This document shows, one piece after another, positions 1-8,170 of a DNA stretch of 64,000 nucleotides (position 1 is the stretch's first letter; each line of letters begins with the position of its first letter). The notes under the pieces are model-generated. The model did no database searches. It was not told the DNA's origin and worked only from the letters and a program-made list of their open reading frames with translations. Both the position numbers and the translations under genes were made by a program. The DNA comes from Oricola nitratireducens (GTDB taxonomy: Bacteria; Pseudomonadota; Alphaproteobacteria; Rhizobiales; Rhizobiaceae): positions 1-64,000 of the forward strand of contig NZ_JACZCS010000001.1 in assembly GCF_014904745.1 (NCBI RefSeq), given 5' to 3'.

Positions 1-1
1 C

Positions 2-160
2 CATGGTCGGATCAGGCCTGTCTTGGCCGAAGCCAATAATTATGACGCTATCTCGCCACCCGCGACTCTCCCGCGAAGCGGGTTCGTGCTTGAGGGCGCA
101 AAGCGGTCGTTGATCGAAAATCCATCGTACGACGGCTTCGGACGAACACCGGAATTTTGA
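2..160 (+). other. Possible 3' end of a gene entering from the left edge
   Basis: A plus-strand frame is open from the window edge and stops with TGA at 158-160, giving about 52 residues that read like a plausible protein C-terminus (…SGFVLEGAKRSLIENP…). I do not recognise the family. A minus-strand frame starting near position 190 is also open to the edge, so the coding strand is uncertain. The piece lies outside the island's left repeat, so it belongs either to the chromosome or to a neighbouring element. Confidence 0.25.
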
Positions 161-308
161 TCCGCTGCCTCTGATAAGAGGTTCTTGCATATTGCCGCCC
201 AATAATTTCTCCAAACGATCGCGCGGTGTTACCCCCGTGTTACCCAGACAAAAAAACTTGGACAGACGATGCGCGCTTAGAGATTAAGTATTTGAAAATG
301 ATGAGGAT
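161..308. other. Non-coding flank left of the tRNA-Arg copy
   Basis: No gene is supported here. The notable feature is a pair of GTGTTAC heptamers at 226-232 and 237-243, spaced 11 bp start to start. This resembles the paired TGTGACA heptamers with the same period near the island ends, and the region between an integrase gene and its tRNA target. Confidence 0.4.
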
Positions 309-388
<80 letters not shown>

Positions 389-517
389 TGAAGAAGGCAA
401 ATTTTCCGACGCCCTTAAGTCTTTGAATTCTCGCCACTTATCCTATCGCTTTTCGAAAGGTAGCGAATGCGCTTAATCCGCGCAAGGGCGCGAATTAGCG
501 CCTAACGAGCCTTCGCT

Positions 518-535
518 GTGACACTGGTGTGACAA
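518..535 (+). promoter_or_regulatory. Candidate integrase arm-type site, left end
   Basis: TGTGACACTGGTGTGACA holds two TGTGACA heptamers whose starts are 11 bp apart, one helical turn. The right island end has TGTGACAACAGTGTGACA at 19504-19521, matching at 15 of 18 positions in the same orientation. Short repeats phased on the helix near both ends of a tyrosine-recombinase element are typical of arm-type binding sites. The role is inferred. Confidence 0.55.
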
Positions 536-676
536 ATTCAAGCGAAGGAGTACACCTTTTTTCGGAGCGTTTTAAAGGGGTTCTTGCGGGTACGATGCGA
601 CACAGGCTCCGCTGTTCGGATGGGAAAAAGTACTATTTCACCAAGCAGGTTGTCCCTCTTCGCTGGTTACCCCTAA

Positions 677-703
677 TAATAAATATAATAAATATAATAA
701 ATA
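677..703 (+). repeat. Three tandem copies of TAATAAATA
   Basis: Three perfect adjacent 9-bp units of pure A/T lie 15 bp before the 12-bp palindrome TTAGCATGCTAA (718-729). Such a run could be an easily melted segment or simply polymerase slippage. No gene uses it visibly. Confidence 0.6.
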
Positions 704-890
704 CTCCGCTTAATTTGTTAGCATGCTAATCTGCTCGACAATTAAATTGTTTGACATGCGCTCTCTATATCTCATGTAGAAACCGCCATATGTGTATTTC
801 TATTAATAAAGGGAGGCTCCATCTAATAAGCGCCGACATCGCATAATACACTATAGCAATACTTGTACGATACGGCACCGCTACAGCCGA

Positions 891-1371
891 TGCGGAACGC
901 ATGCTATCATCGGCGCAAGAAGCACGGCTCACACCAATCTGGTCAGTTCACCTCCCAGCGAACTTAATATCCGCAGGTTTGTGCGGCAAAGCGTATGCGG
1001 TTCAAGGCGTTGTGACCTTGGAACAACCTTAAGGCCCGATGGCGCCGTGCGAGTGTGATGGAATGGTAGACATACCAGGCTTCTATTCCACGCTGTGTCA
1101 TGAGCTCGTGCACTGGCCCGGTGCCGAGAAGCGTCTTGGACGCGATATGAGCGGTCGGTTCGGAACCGAAGGCTACGCCATGGAAGAACTTGTGGCCGAG
1201 CTTGGTGCGACCTTCCTGTGCAGCGATCTTGGCATCAGCCAGGAACCGCGTCCGGATCATGCCTGCCACGTCAAGAACTGGCTGGCCGTGCTGAAGAACG
1301 ACAAGAAGGCCGTGTTTACGGCAGCGAGCAAGGCTTCTGAAGCCACAAATTGGCTCGTCGAGCGCAGGTAA
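891..1371 (+). pseudogene. Decayed ArdC-like antirestriction protein (zincin peptidase domain)
   Basis: The intact part (ATG at 1039, 110 residues) is the C-terminal half of an ArdC/DUF1738-type protein. It has the metallopeptidase motif HELVHW (about residue 14), then GYAMEELVAELGATFLCSDLGI and the NWL…DKKAVFTAASKASEA tail seen in that family. Full-length members are roughly 290-320 residues with an N-terminal ssDNA-binding domain. Upstream in the same frame a stop (1030-1032) interrupts a stretch (ADAERMLSSAQEA…) that may be degraded coding sequence. ArdC proteins protect incoming conjugative DNA from host restriction, so this is probably debris from an earlier plasmid-like element. Family call good; upstream limit uncertain. 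Confidence 0.7.
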
Positions 1372-1374
1372 GCG

Positions 1375-2517
1375 CTATCGCAATTTTTCTATTGTATCGG
1401 CAATCAATTCGGTTGCCGATATTATCTCGTCGGCGTTCGTGAGCCTACCGATACTAAATCGCACCGAAGCCTCTGCATCTTCAGCATCGAGGCCGATTGC
1501 GCGAAGGACATGCGAAGGCTCCGGGATGCCTGAAGTGCATGCGGATCCGGAAGAAGCCGCGAGTTTCGGCTGGAGGCTCGCTAAGATGTCCTGGGCATCA
1601 AATCCGCGGAAGCAAACGTTCAGATTTCCCGGATGCCGATTTTGGAACGATGGTCCATTCAACGTAAAACCGTCGTCGAGCGCGAGAACTTCATTCGCGA
1701 GCCTGTTTCTCAGCATTGCTACTCTTTCCCGCTCCTCATGAGCATCAGGCCGGGTGAGCTGTTCTGCTGCCGCGCCGAAACCAACAACCAGTGGCAACGG
1801 TAACGTCCCTGATCGAATGTTGTTTTGTTGGCCGCCACCAACGATTCCGGGAACAATTTGACCCTGCAATTCCCTTCTGACGAAAAGCGCGCCGATTCCC
1901 ATCGGCCCATACATCTTATGGGCCGACAGACTGATCAGATCAGCCGAACGCGCGAGCGCGGTGATATCAAGTGCGACCGGTGCCTGAGCCGCATCGCAAT
2001 GAAACAGTGTGCCATGCCGCCTGCAAGCTTCAGAAATGCGTTCAATGTCTTGAATGGTGCCAATCTCATTGTTGACGGCCCCAACTGAGCAAATCGAGAT
2101 GCCTTTTGATAGAATGGCTTCCAAATGCTCAAAATCGACGACTCCCGTGGGGTCAACTCGGAGCCTCTCGACCTCGAAGCCCAACTTGTCGCGAATTGTC
2201 CGTGCTGAGGCGAGCACACATTTGTGCTCGATAGGGCTAACCGCCACACGGGGGCGAGCGCTAATAGACGGTGCCATACCAATGAGGGCTAGGTTGTTCG
2301 CTTCGGTCGCGCCTGAGGTAAACACAATCTCATCGGTGTCCGCTCCAATAAGCTGCGCGACGGTTTCCTGTGCCTTCTCGACTGCTTCGTTTGCTTTCCA
2401 TCCAACGATGTGCTCCGAAGAATGAGGATTGCCGAACGATTCTTTCCAATAAGGCACCATTGCAGCGAATGCCTCCTCAGAGAGCGGGCTGCTCGCTTGA
2501 TAATCAAAGTATATCAC
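1375..2517 (-). CDS. sspA: Cysteine desulfurase, SspA/DndA type
   Basis: This is a PLP-dependent class V aminotransferase-fold enzyme of 380 residues, normal for IscS/NifS/DndA. It removes sulfur from cysteine as an enzyme persulfide. Visible landmarks are the N-terminal YFDYQASSP, the TSGATEANNLA cofactor loop, the PLP lysine in SLSAHKMYGP (about residue 201) and the catalytic cysteine in SSGSACTSG (about 327). It reads away from the sspBCD operon and shares a 155-bp control region with it. A housekeeping IscS would normally sit with Fe-S assembly genes, none of which are present. I infer that it supplies sulfur for DNA phosphorothioation through SspD. Its 3' end nearly touches the ArdC remnant. 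Confidence 0.88.
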   Translation of the reverse strand: MIYFDYQASSPLSEEAFAAMVPYWKESFGNPHSSEHIVGWKANEAVEKAQETVAQLIGADTDEIVFTSGATEANNLALIGMAPSISARPRVAVSPIEHKCVLASARTIRDKLGFEVERLRVDPTGVVDFEHLEAILSKGISICSVGAVNNEIGTIQDIERISEACRRHGTLFHCDAAQAPVALDITALARSADLISLSAHKMYGPMGIGALFVRRELQGQIVPGIVGGGQQNNIRSGTLPLPLVVGFGAAAEQLTRPDAHEERERVAMLRNRLANEVLALDDGFTLNGPSFQNRHPGNLNVCFRGFDAQDILASLQPKLAASSGSACTSGIPEPSHVLRAIGLDAEDAEASVRFSIGRLTNADEIISATELIADTIEKLR

Positions 2518-2672
2518 TAATTATGTACTTTCATTTTCGGCGAATTTGCTATTTTCAACGCATTGCCTAGCGATTAAGCTTTCGTCCTGGAGCGACGCTC
2601 CAGTTTTCAGTTGACCCTACATCAAACGCCGCGTTATCGTCCACCTGGAATAACAATCCAGGTCAAATTTTC
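2518..2672. promoter_or_regulatory. Divergent sspA/sspB control region with two inverted repeats
   Basis: Two perfect inverted repeats lie here. CTGGAGCGACGCTCCAG (2587-2603) has 7-bp arms and a 3-bp centre. ACCTGGA (2643-2649) pairs with TCCAGGT (2657-2663) across a 7-bp spacer and ends 9 bp before the sspB start codon. Both share a CTGGA core. Their placement suggests operators or an mRNA hairpin controlling sspB translation. No regulator gene lies beside the operon. Confidence 0.5.
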
Positions 2673-3632
2673 ATGGCACGTAGTATTATTTACAGCGATC
2701 AGTATAAACCTCAATTTTCCGGACATGAGACATTTCCATTAAGATATGGCTGGCTCAAGAAGGCCGCCGACGCAGTTTCGGGATGCAAAAACGGTGCCGA
2801 AACCCGCAAAATATTTCTCGAAGAGGATGCTATTTCCCGTTTCGGCGTCGGTCGAAACATGGTCTCTTCTATTCGCTTTTGGGCTATGGCGACCAAGATG
2901 ATCTGCGAGGCGAGCTCTGCCGGTCCAATTGAGTTGAGTCCGATGGCGCGGCGCATCCTTTCAGATAATGGCCTTGATCCCTTCATGGAAAACCCTGCCA
3001 CCTTGTGGCTGATTCATTGGGAGCTCTGCAGCAATCCGGATCGCACGACATGGTATTGGTTCTTCAACCACTTTGCCGGGCTCTCCTTTGAGCGTGAGGA
3101 TCTTGTAAGCGCCTTGGTCGCCCTTGCCGATGAAAGGCAGTGGCCGCGCGTTTCCGCCGCAACTGTCAAACGTGACGTAGAGTGCTTCGTAAGAACCTAT
3201 GCTGCGAGGCCAACAACTGCTTCCGTCACAGGTGAAGATATCTTGGAATCCCCACTGACTGAGCTCGGTCTTATCCAAGCAACCGGCAAGAAAGATGGCT
3301 TCAGAGTTGTGCGTGGGCCAAAGAGCTCTTTAGGAGAGGGTGTTTTCGCCTACGCGCTAGTCGACTTTTGGTCCAAATATTCCGACTCAAACACCCTTTC
3401 TTTTGAAGCTATCGCGCACGAGCCGGGCTCTCCAGGCAGGGTATTTCTGCTTGATGAGAACGAGCTCGCAGAGCGTCTAAGCGACATCGAAGAGACGACT
3501 GCCGGCGCTATCCAATGGTCGGAAACTGCCGGATTGAAGCAGCTGCTGCGCCGCGCGCAGGTTCCGACCGAGAACGCGCTGACCTTCCTCGAGCTTGATT
3601 ACCGCGTACATGACAAAATGGAGGCTGCATAA
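2673..3632 (+). CDS. sspB: SspB-like DUF4007 protein, DNA phosphorothioation
   Basis: The 319-residue protein opens with the DUF4007 signature: FSGHETFPLRYGWLKKA (about residues 12-28) followed by AISRFGVGRNMVSSIRFWA (about 58-76). In the known SspABCD system SspB carries DUF4007 and nicks DNA so that sulfur can be placed on one strand. The length is close to other SspB proteins. It is the first gene of a tightly packed rightward operon; its TAA overlaps the sspC ATG (TAATG), implying translational coupling. No strong Shine-Dalgarno precedes the ATG, and the inverted repeat just upstream may affect initiation. Family assignment is strong; the nickase role is from the family. Confidence 0.85.
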   Translation: MARSIIYSDQYKPQFSGHETFPLRYGWLKKAADAVSGCKNGAETRKIFLEEDAISRFGVGRNMVSSIRFWAMATKMICEASSAGPIELSPMARRILSDNGLDPFMENPATLWLIHWELCSNPDRTTWYWFFNHFAGLSFEREDLVSALVALADERQWPRVSAATVKRDVECFVRTYAARPTTASVTGEDILESPLTELGLIQATGKKDGFRVVRGPKSSLGEGVFAYALVDFWSKYSDSNTLSFEAIAHEPGSPGRVFLLDENELAERLSDIEETTAGAIQWSETAGLKQLLRRAQVPTENALTFLELDYRVHDKMEAA

Positions 3633-6600
3633 TGTCCCTTAAAAACGCAGTCTCAATTGCTCGTCGCTTTCAGCGATCGATCCGCATCGACACGGACTTC
3701 GACAAGCCAGAAGCCTTAGAAGGCTTTATCTGCCCTCAATCATCCGTCGAGATCCTACGCTCGATGGCGCGCAATGTTCGCGAAGTAGGGCAAAGCGCCT
3801 TCACTTGGACGGGGCCGTATGGAAGCGGAAAATCAAGCCTTGTCGTCGCGCTTAGCGCGTTGCTGAGCTCTTCGGCAGCTACGCGGAAGGCAGCGGCGAA
3901 AGCAGTTGGAGCGGACGCGGCAAGAGAAATATGGCGCGCGATGCCGCCAGGCGAAGCTGGCTGGGATGTGATCCCAGTGGTTGGCCGACGTGATAATCCG
4001 GTGAACGTCTTGGCCGAAGCCTTCCAGCGCAGCTTGAAGAGCACAAGGACACCCAAAGGCGGATGGGATGAAGGTTCTTTGGTGAGCTTCATCGAGCGTA
4101 AGGCGCAGGCTTATGCGCCTGGTGAGGGCGGCGTCATCATATTCATTGATGAGATGGGCAAGTTCCTCGAAGCGGCGGGGCAGAGCCAAGGAGACATTTA
4201 TATCTTTCAACAGCTCGCCGAGGCCGCCTGCCGGAGCGATGGGCGCTTGGTTCTCGTCGGCATTCTGCACCAAGCGTTTGACGAGTATGCGAACAAGCTG
4301 TCGCGTGAAGCCAGAGACGAGTGGTCGAAGATACAAGGACGTTTCGTTGACCTGCCGGTAAACGTTGCTGGCGAAGAGCAAATCGAGCTGATTTCTCAGG
4401 CAATTGTGGCGCAGCCGAAAACTAAAAATCACATCGCTCTGTCCAAGACAGTTGGTGCCCATATCACGCGGCGGCGAAAAGGTACGTCCAAGAACATAGA
4501 TAAGGTTCTCGCGGACTGCTGGCCTCTCCATCCTGTGACCGCTGCGCTTCTAGGGCCGCTTTCCCGCCGTCGATTTGGACAAAACCAGCGCAGCATCTTC
4601 GGCTTCCTGAATTCAGCAGAACCGCACGGATTCTCTGATTTTCTGGATAACGCCGATAGCAAAGCTCTCTATCAGCCAGATGCACTTTGGGACTATCTGA
4701 AGAGTAATCTCGAACCGTCGATCATGGCGTCACCAGATGTCCATCGCTGGGCGTTAGGTGCAGAAGCCGTTGAGCGTTGCGAAGCCCTCGGTGGAGAAGC
4801 AATCCATCTAGGCTTGCTGAAAACGATCGCCGTCGTTGATCTCTTGAAGGACCGTTCTGGGATTGCTCCTAGCTTCGAAATTCTCGCTGCTAGCCTTCCC
4901 TCATTCGGTGAAACCGAATTGAACGAAGCGTTGGACCAACTCGCGGCGTGGTCCCTCGTCATCTACAAGAAGCACGCCGGTGCCTACGCAATTTTCGCTG
5001 GGAGCGACTTTGATATCGATAGCGCTTTGGAAGAGGTGTTGGTTGGCAAACAAGCCGTCGATATCGCCGCGCTCAAGAATCTGGCTGATTTGCATCCCAT
5101 TCTCGCCAAGCGGCATTTTCATAAGACCGGAACAATGCGGTGGTTCGATATCGACATCGCAACCCTCTCTTCCCTAAAGGCCTGCGTTCGCGACTTTTCA
5201 CCCACAAACGGTACGATCGGGCAGTTTCTTCTCGTCATTCCAGACGCGGGAGAGGACCAAAAAGAAGCCGAAGCAAAATGCCAGGCTGCATCCAAGCTGA
5301 GCGTTGATGCAGAGGTGATTATTGGCCTCTCACACCACGCCTGGAATATCACGAGTTTGGCGCGAGAGCTTATTGCTTATGAGCAGCTGCAGGCGGACCG
5401 CACAGAGCTCCAGGGCGATGCCGTTGCGCGAAGGGAGATCCAAGTTCGCGTTGCGAACCTGCAGTCCGCTTTGAATGCTGAGCTTCAGCGCGCGTTCGAC
5501 AATGCTTTGTGGTTCCAGAAAGGATTCGCGAAACCTAGGCGGCTCATGTGGGATGAGGTAAACGCACTGGCGTCAAAGCTCGCTACGAACAGATTCCCCA
5601 AAGCTCCTCGTGTTTTCAATGAGTTGCTGAATAGAATTAAACCATCAAGTAGTGCCGTTGCAGCGCAGAATGCTCTGCTCAAGCGTATGGTGACAAATGA
5701 GGGAGAAGAACGTCTCTCAATCGAAGGCTACCCGGCCGAAGCAGGTTTGTTTGTCTCTGTTTTGGAGGCTACGGGGCTATACAAGAAGGTTCGTGGCCAG
5801 TGGCTCTTTCAAGAGCCGACGAGCGATGGCGACGCTAATCTGGAACCAATTTGGGCGGCTGCTGCTAAGCACTTGGAGAAGAACGCGAGCCGTTCCGTCT
5901 CCCTTCAGGAGATTTATGATCTCTGGCGCAAGCCACCCTATGGCGTTCGTGACGGACTTATGCCGACTCTAGCGGTGGCATTCGTTCTATCGATGAAGCG
6001 AAATGTCGCCTTCTACCGTGATGGCATTTTCCAGGCGCGATTTAAGGATTTGGATGTCGAATATCTCGCGAAGGATCCTGCTTCAGTGCAAGTCCGCTGG
6101 ATGGATCTATCAGATGTATCACGCCGGCTCCTTTCCGAATTGGCTGAGGTTGTGCGGGAGCTTGATGGTCAAAACCGCCTAGAGAACCTTGAGCCGATCG
6201 ATGTTGGCCGAGGGCTGATATCAATCTTCGACGCACTGGAGCCTTGGACACAGCGCACGATGCGCTTGTCATCCAACGCTATCCACATGCGAACGGTTTT
6301 TAAGAAGGCCAATGATCCCAATCGATTGATCTTTAATGACCTACCGTCACTCGTCGGCGATGGAGCTGACGTATCGGACCCGGCGCACCTCACTTCCGTT
6401 GTCGAGAATGTGAGGGCAGCGCTTGGCGAAATGGTGAATGCCTATCCCGAAATGCTCAATAGATTCGTCGACAGTATGCTTGATGAGCTGCATGTCCCGA
6501 ACCGATCGCCGCAGGCCTTGGCTGATCTCAGAGCGAGGGCGGAGAATATCGAGCAAATCGGTGGTGACTTCCGACTAAACGCATTCATAGGACGCCTGGC

Positions 6601-7027
6601 GCGCTTCGCCGGGGGCAAAGAAGAGATCGAAGGCCTCGCTAGTCTCGCGGCGAACAAACCGCCACACGACTGGATTGATATGGATCTTGACCGAGCTCAG
6701 CTTGCGATTGCCGAGCTGTCGCAACAGTTCAACAAGGCTGAAGCCTTTGCTCGCGTCAAAGGTCGGCGAGACAAGCGTCAAGCCATGGCAGTGGTGGTAG
6801 GCGTTTCCGGCCGTCCTACCCCATTCATGAACGAGTTTGATGTCACTGATGCTGACCGTGAACACATCGATCTTATGGTCAGCAAGCTTGAGGAGGCGAT
6901 TGCACAAGGTGGAGGTGGAAACAGGGATCTTGTTCTCGCGGCCCTGGCCGAATTGAGCACGCGCTACATGATGCCCCCCGAAGAGCCTTCCAATTCGGTA
7001 AAAGTGAAAGTCGCGCACCATGGATGA
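3632..7027 (+). CDS. sspC: SspC-like large P-loop ATPase, DNA phosphorothioation
   Basis: The 1131-residue protein has an N-terminal P-loop NTPase domain with Walker A GPYGSGKSS (residues 61-69) and a Walker B-like strand GVIIFIDEMGKF near residues 165-178. The long remainder is mostly helical, without a motif I can name. A large ATPase directly between DUF4007 SspB and the PAPS-reductase-like enzyme matches SspC, which supplies the ATPase activity needed for single-stranded phosphorothioation. It overlaps sspB at its start and the membrane-protein gene at its end (ATG at 7020, before the sspC stop), so at least three genes are translationally linked. Confidence 0.82.
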   Translation: MSLKNAVSIARRFQRSIRIDTDFDKPEALEGFICPQSSVEILRSMARNVREVGQSAFTWTGPYGSGKSSLVVALSALLSSSAATRKAAAKAVGADAAREIWRAMPPGEAGWDVIPVVGRRDNPVNVLAEAFQRSLKSTRTPKGGWDEGSLVSFIERKAQAYAPGEGGVIIFIDEMGKFLEAAGQSQGDIYIFQQLAEAACRSDGRLVLVGILHQAFDEYANKLSREARDEWSKIQGRFVDLPVNVAGEEQIELISQAIVAQPKTKNHIALSKTVGAHITRRRKGTSKNIDKVLADCWPLHPVTAALLGPLSRRRFGQNQRSIFGFLNSAEPHGFSDFLDNADSKALYQPDALWDYLKSNLEPSIMASPDVHRWALGAEAVERCEALGGEAIHLGLLKTIAVVDLLKDRSGIAPSFEILAASLPSFGETELNEALDQLAAWSLVIYKKHAGAYAIFAGSDFDIDSALEEVLVGKQAVDIAALKNLADLHPILAKRHFHKTGTMRWFDIDIATLSSLKACVRDFSPTNGTIGQFLLVIPDAGEDQKEAEAKCQAASKLSVDAEVIIGLSHHAWNITSLARELIAYEQLQADRTELQGDAVARREIQVRVANLQSALNAELQRAFDNALWFQKGFAKPRRLMWDEVNALASKLATNRFPKAPRVFNELLNRIKPSSSAVAAQNALLKRMVTNEGEERLSIEGYPAEAGLFVSVLEATGLYKKVRGQWLFQEPTSDGDANLEPIWAAAAKHLEKNASRSVSLQEIYDLWRKPPYGVRDGLMPTLAVAFVLSMKRNVAFYRDGIFQARFKDLDVEYLAKDPASVQVRWMDLSDVSRRLLSELAEVVRELDGQNRLENLEPIDVGRGLISIFDALEPWTQRTMRLSSNAIHMRTVFKKANDPNRLIFNDLPSLVGDGADVSDPAHLTSVVENVRAALGEMVNAYPEMLNRFVDSMLDELHVPNRSPQALADLRARAENIEQIGGDFRLNAFIGRLARFAGGKEEIEGLASLAANKPPHDWIDMDLDRAQLAIAELSQQFNKAEAFARVKGRRDKRQAMAVVVGVSGRPTPFMNEFDVTDADREHIDLMVSKLEEAIAQGGGGNRDLVLAALAELSTRYMMPPEEPSNSVKVKVAHHG

Positions 7028-7541
7028 GAAACAATTTGAGCGTGACTCAATCTGCTATCAGCAAAACTTCGAACAAGCTCGCAATCTCAACAACCAGATG
7101 AATAATCTTCCAACGATTTCTATGACGTTGACTGGTGGACTTTGGTTTGCAGCGGGAGTGACTGAAGTACTCGATGATCAAATACGTTTTTGGCTTCTGA
7201 TCCTATCAGGCTATTGTAATATTTTGCTGATATTTTCGCTTTTTCGAATCCGGGATGTTTTTGAAAGCTATCTGGAGCGAATTAAAGCATTTAACCCGGA
7301 AAGCTTTGCGTCAGGTAGGCCGGGAAATCCGAAAATCGGCTGGCTAGGCAAATATAGCACCATAACTATGTATTCTTATCTAATGCTATTCGCCGCAGGT
7401 GCATCATTTATATTTGCAATGCTCAAATACTGGCCCTTTGCAGGCCTTCCTAAGGGGGCGGGCTTTTTTATCGTCGCGCTATCGATAATTCTGCTGCGCA
7501 TCCTCTCTGGCGAGGACAAGCATGAGGAGCGTGGATCGTGA
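7020..7541 (+). CDS. Small multi-pass membrane protein embedded in the ssp operon
   Basis: I do not recognise this 173-residue protein as a named family. It has a polar N-terminus (about 1-30), a weak hydrophobic stretch near 33-47, and three clear membrane segments: FWLLILSGYCNILLIFSLF (about 58-76), YSYLMLFAAGASFIFAML (about 117-134) and AGFFIVALSIILLRIL (about 144-159). A charged loop (RDVFESYLERIKAF) lies between the first two. The start overlaps the end of sspC and the stop overlaps the GTG of the methyltransferase gene, so it is made with the defence proteins. Small membrane proteins in defence operons are often effectors that damage the membrane; a role here is inference. The SspABCD core has no membrane subunit that I know of. 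Confidence 0.75.
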   Translation: MDEKQFERDSICYQQNFEQARNLNNQMNNLPTISMTLTGGLWFAAGVTEVLDDQIRFWLLILSGYCNILLIFSLFRIRDVFESYLERIKAFNPESFASGRPGNPKIGWLGKYSTITMYSYLMLFAAGASFIFAMLKYWPFAGLPKGAGFFIVALSIILLRILSGEDKHEERGS

Positions 7542-8164
7542 GCTCTCCTCTCGCCCAGCTCGCTGAGGTCGATCGGACTATAGCATATTACGATGCGCAA
7601 GCTGAGACCTATGCTCAAGACACCCTCCAAGTTGATATGGCGCCGATTTATCAGCGCTTCCTCAAAAGGCTTCCAGAAGGAGGAGTGATCCTGGATGCTG
7701 GGTGTGGTGCAGGACGAGACATTCTTGAGTTCGTACGTCGTGGCTACGCGGTTGATGCCTTCGATGCGTCGTTGGAACTTTGCCGGATCGGGTCGCTGAA
7801 GACCGGGGTCCCCATCCAGCACCTGACATTTCAGGAGTTTTCAAGCGAAGCCAAGTACGATGGAGTATGGGCCTGCGCGTCTCTTCTCCACGTGCCCATG
7901 CGCGAAATGAGCCAGGTTTTAGCATCACTCATTCATTCGTTGAAACCGGGCGGCGTTTTCTATGCTTCCTTCAAGCATGGCGAAGGCGAAAGACACGAGA
8001 CCGACGGACGGTTCTTCTTGGACATGACAGAGAGCCGGCTCCGAAGTCTGTTTGAGCCCTTCTCCAGCGTCACAATCAATGACGTGTGGATTTCCGGCGG
8101 TGAAGGAAGCCGTGCGGGCCGCGGCGATTGGATAAATGTCATAGCAACAAAAGAAAATATGTAA
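7538..8164 (+). CDS. Class I SAM-dependent methyltransferase (TehB/UbiG-like) in the ssp operon
   Basis: The 208-residue protein has SAM motif I VILDAGCGAGRD (about residues 50-61), an acidic residue ending the next strand (AVDAFDAS), and a post-motif strand YDGVWACASLLHVP. This is a seven-strand Rossmann methyltransferase of the small-molecule/TehB type. It lacks the DPPY or NPPY motif of DNA adenine methylases and the PC motif of cytosine-C5 methylases, so DNA is not an obvious substrate. It starts with GTG overlapping the upstream stop (GTGA) and ends 6 bp before sspD. Its lodging between sspC and sspD suggests a function tied to phosphorothioation or to the adjacent membrane protein. Substrate unknown. 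Confidence 0.82.
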   Translation: MSSPLAQLAEVDRTIAYYDAQAETYAQDTLQVDMAPIYQRFLKRLPEGGVILDAGCGAGRDILEFVRRGYAVDAFDASLELCRIGSLKTGVPIQHLTFQEFSSEAKYDGVWACASLLHVPMREMSQVLASLIHSLKPGGVFYASFKHGEGERHETDGRFFLDMTESRLRSLFEPFSSVTINDVWISGGEGSRAGRGDWINVIATKENM

Positions 8165-8170
8165 CTGATT

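Larger units (their letters stand above)
389..890. other. AT-rich non-coding left arm of the island
   Basis: No convincing gene. It holds the inverted repeat CCTTCGCT/AGCGAAGG (510-517 and 541-548) that encloses the paired TGTGACA motifs, three perfect tandem copies of TAATAAATA (677-703) and the palindrome TTAGCATGCTAA (718-729). Open frames here are short and of biased composition. Confidence 0.6.

Noticed and set aside
529-729. Open frame of 66 residues in the left arm
   Set aside because: Its end is the TAATAAATA repeat read as IINIINIIN; no ribosome site, low-complexity composition.
751-780. TTGACA box as a promoter in the left arm
   Set aside because: No acceptable -10 hexamer at 16-18 bp; only ATGTAG is present.
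1375-2517. The cysteine desulfurase as a housekeeping IscS or SufS
   Set aside because: No Fe-S assembly genes nearby, and it shares a promoter region with the DUF4007/ATPase/PAPS-reductase-like operon inside a mobile island.
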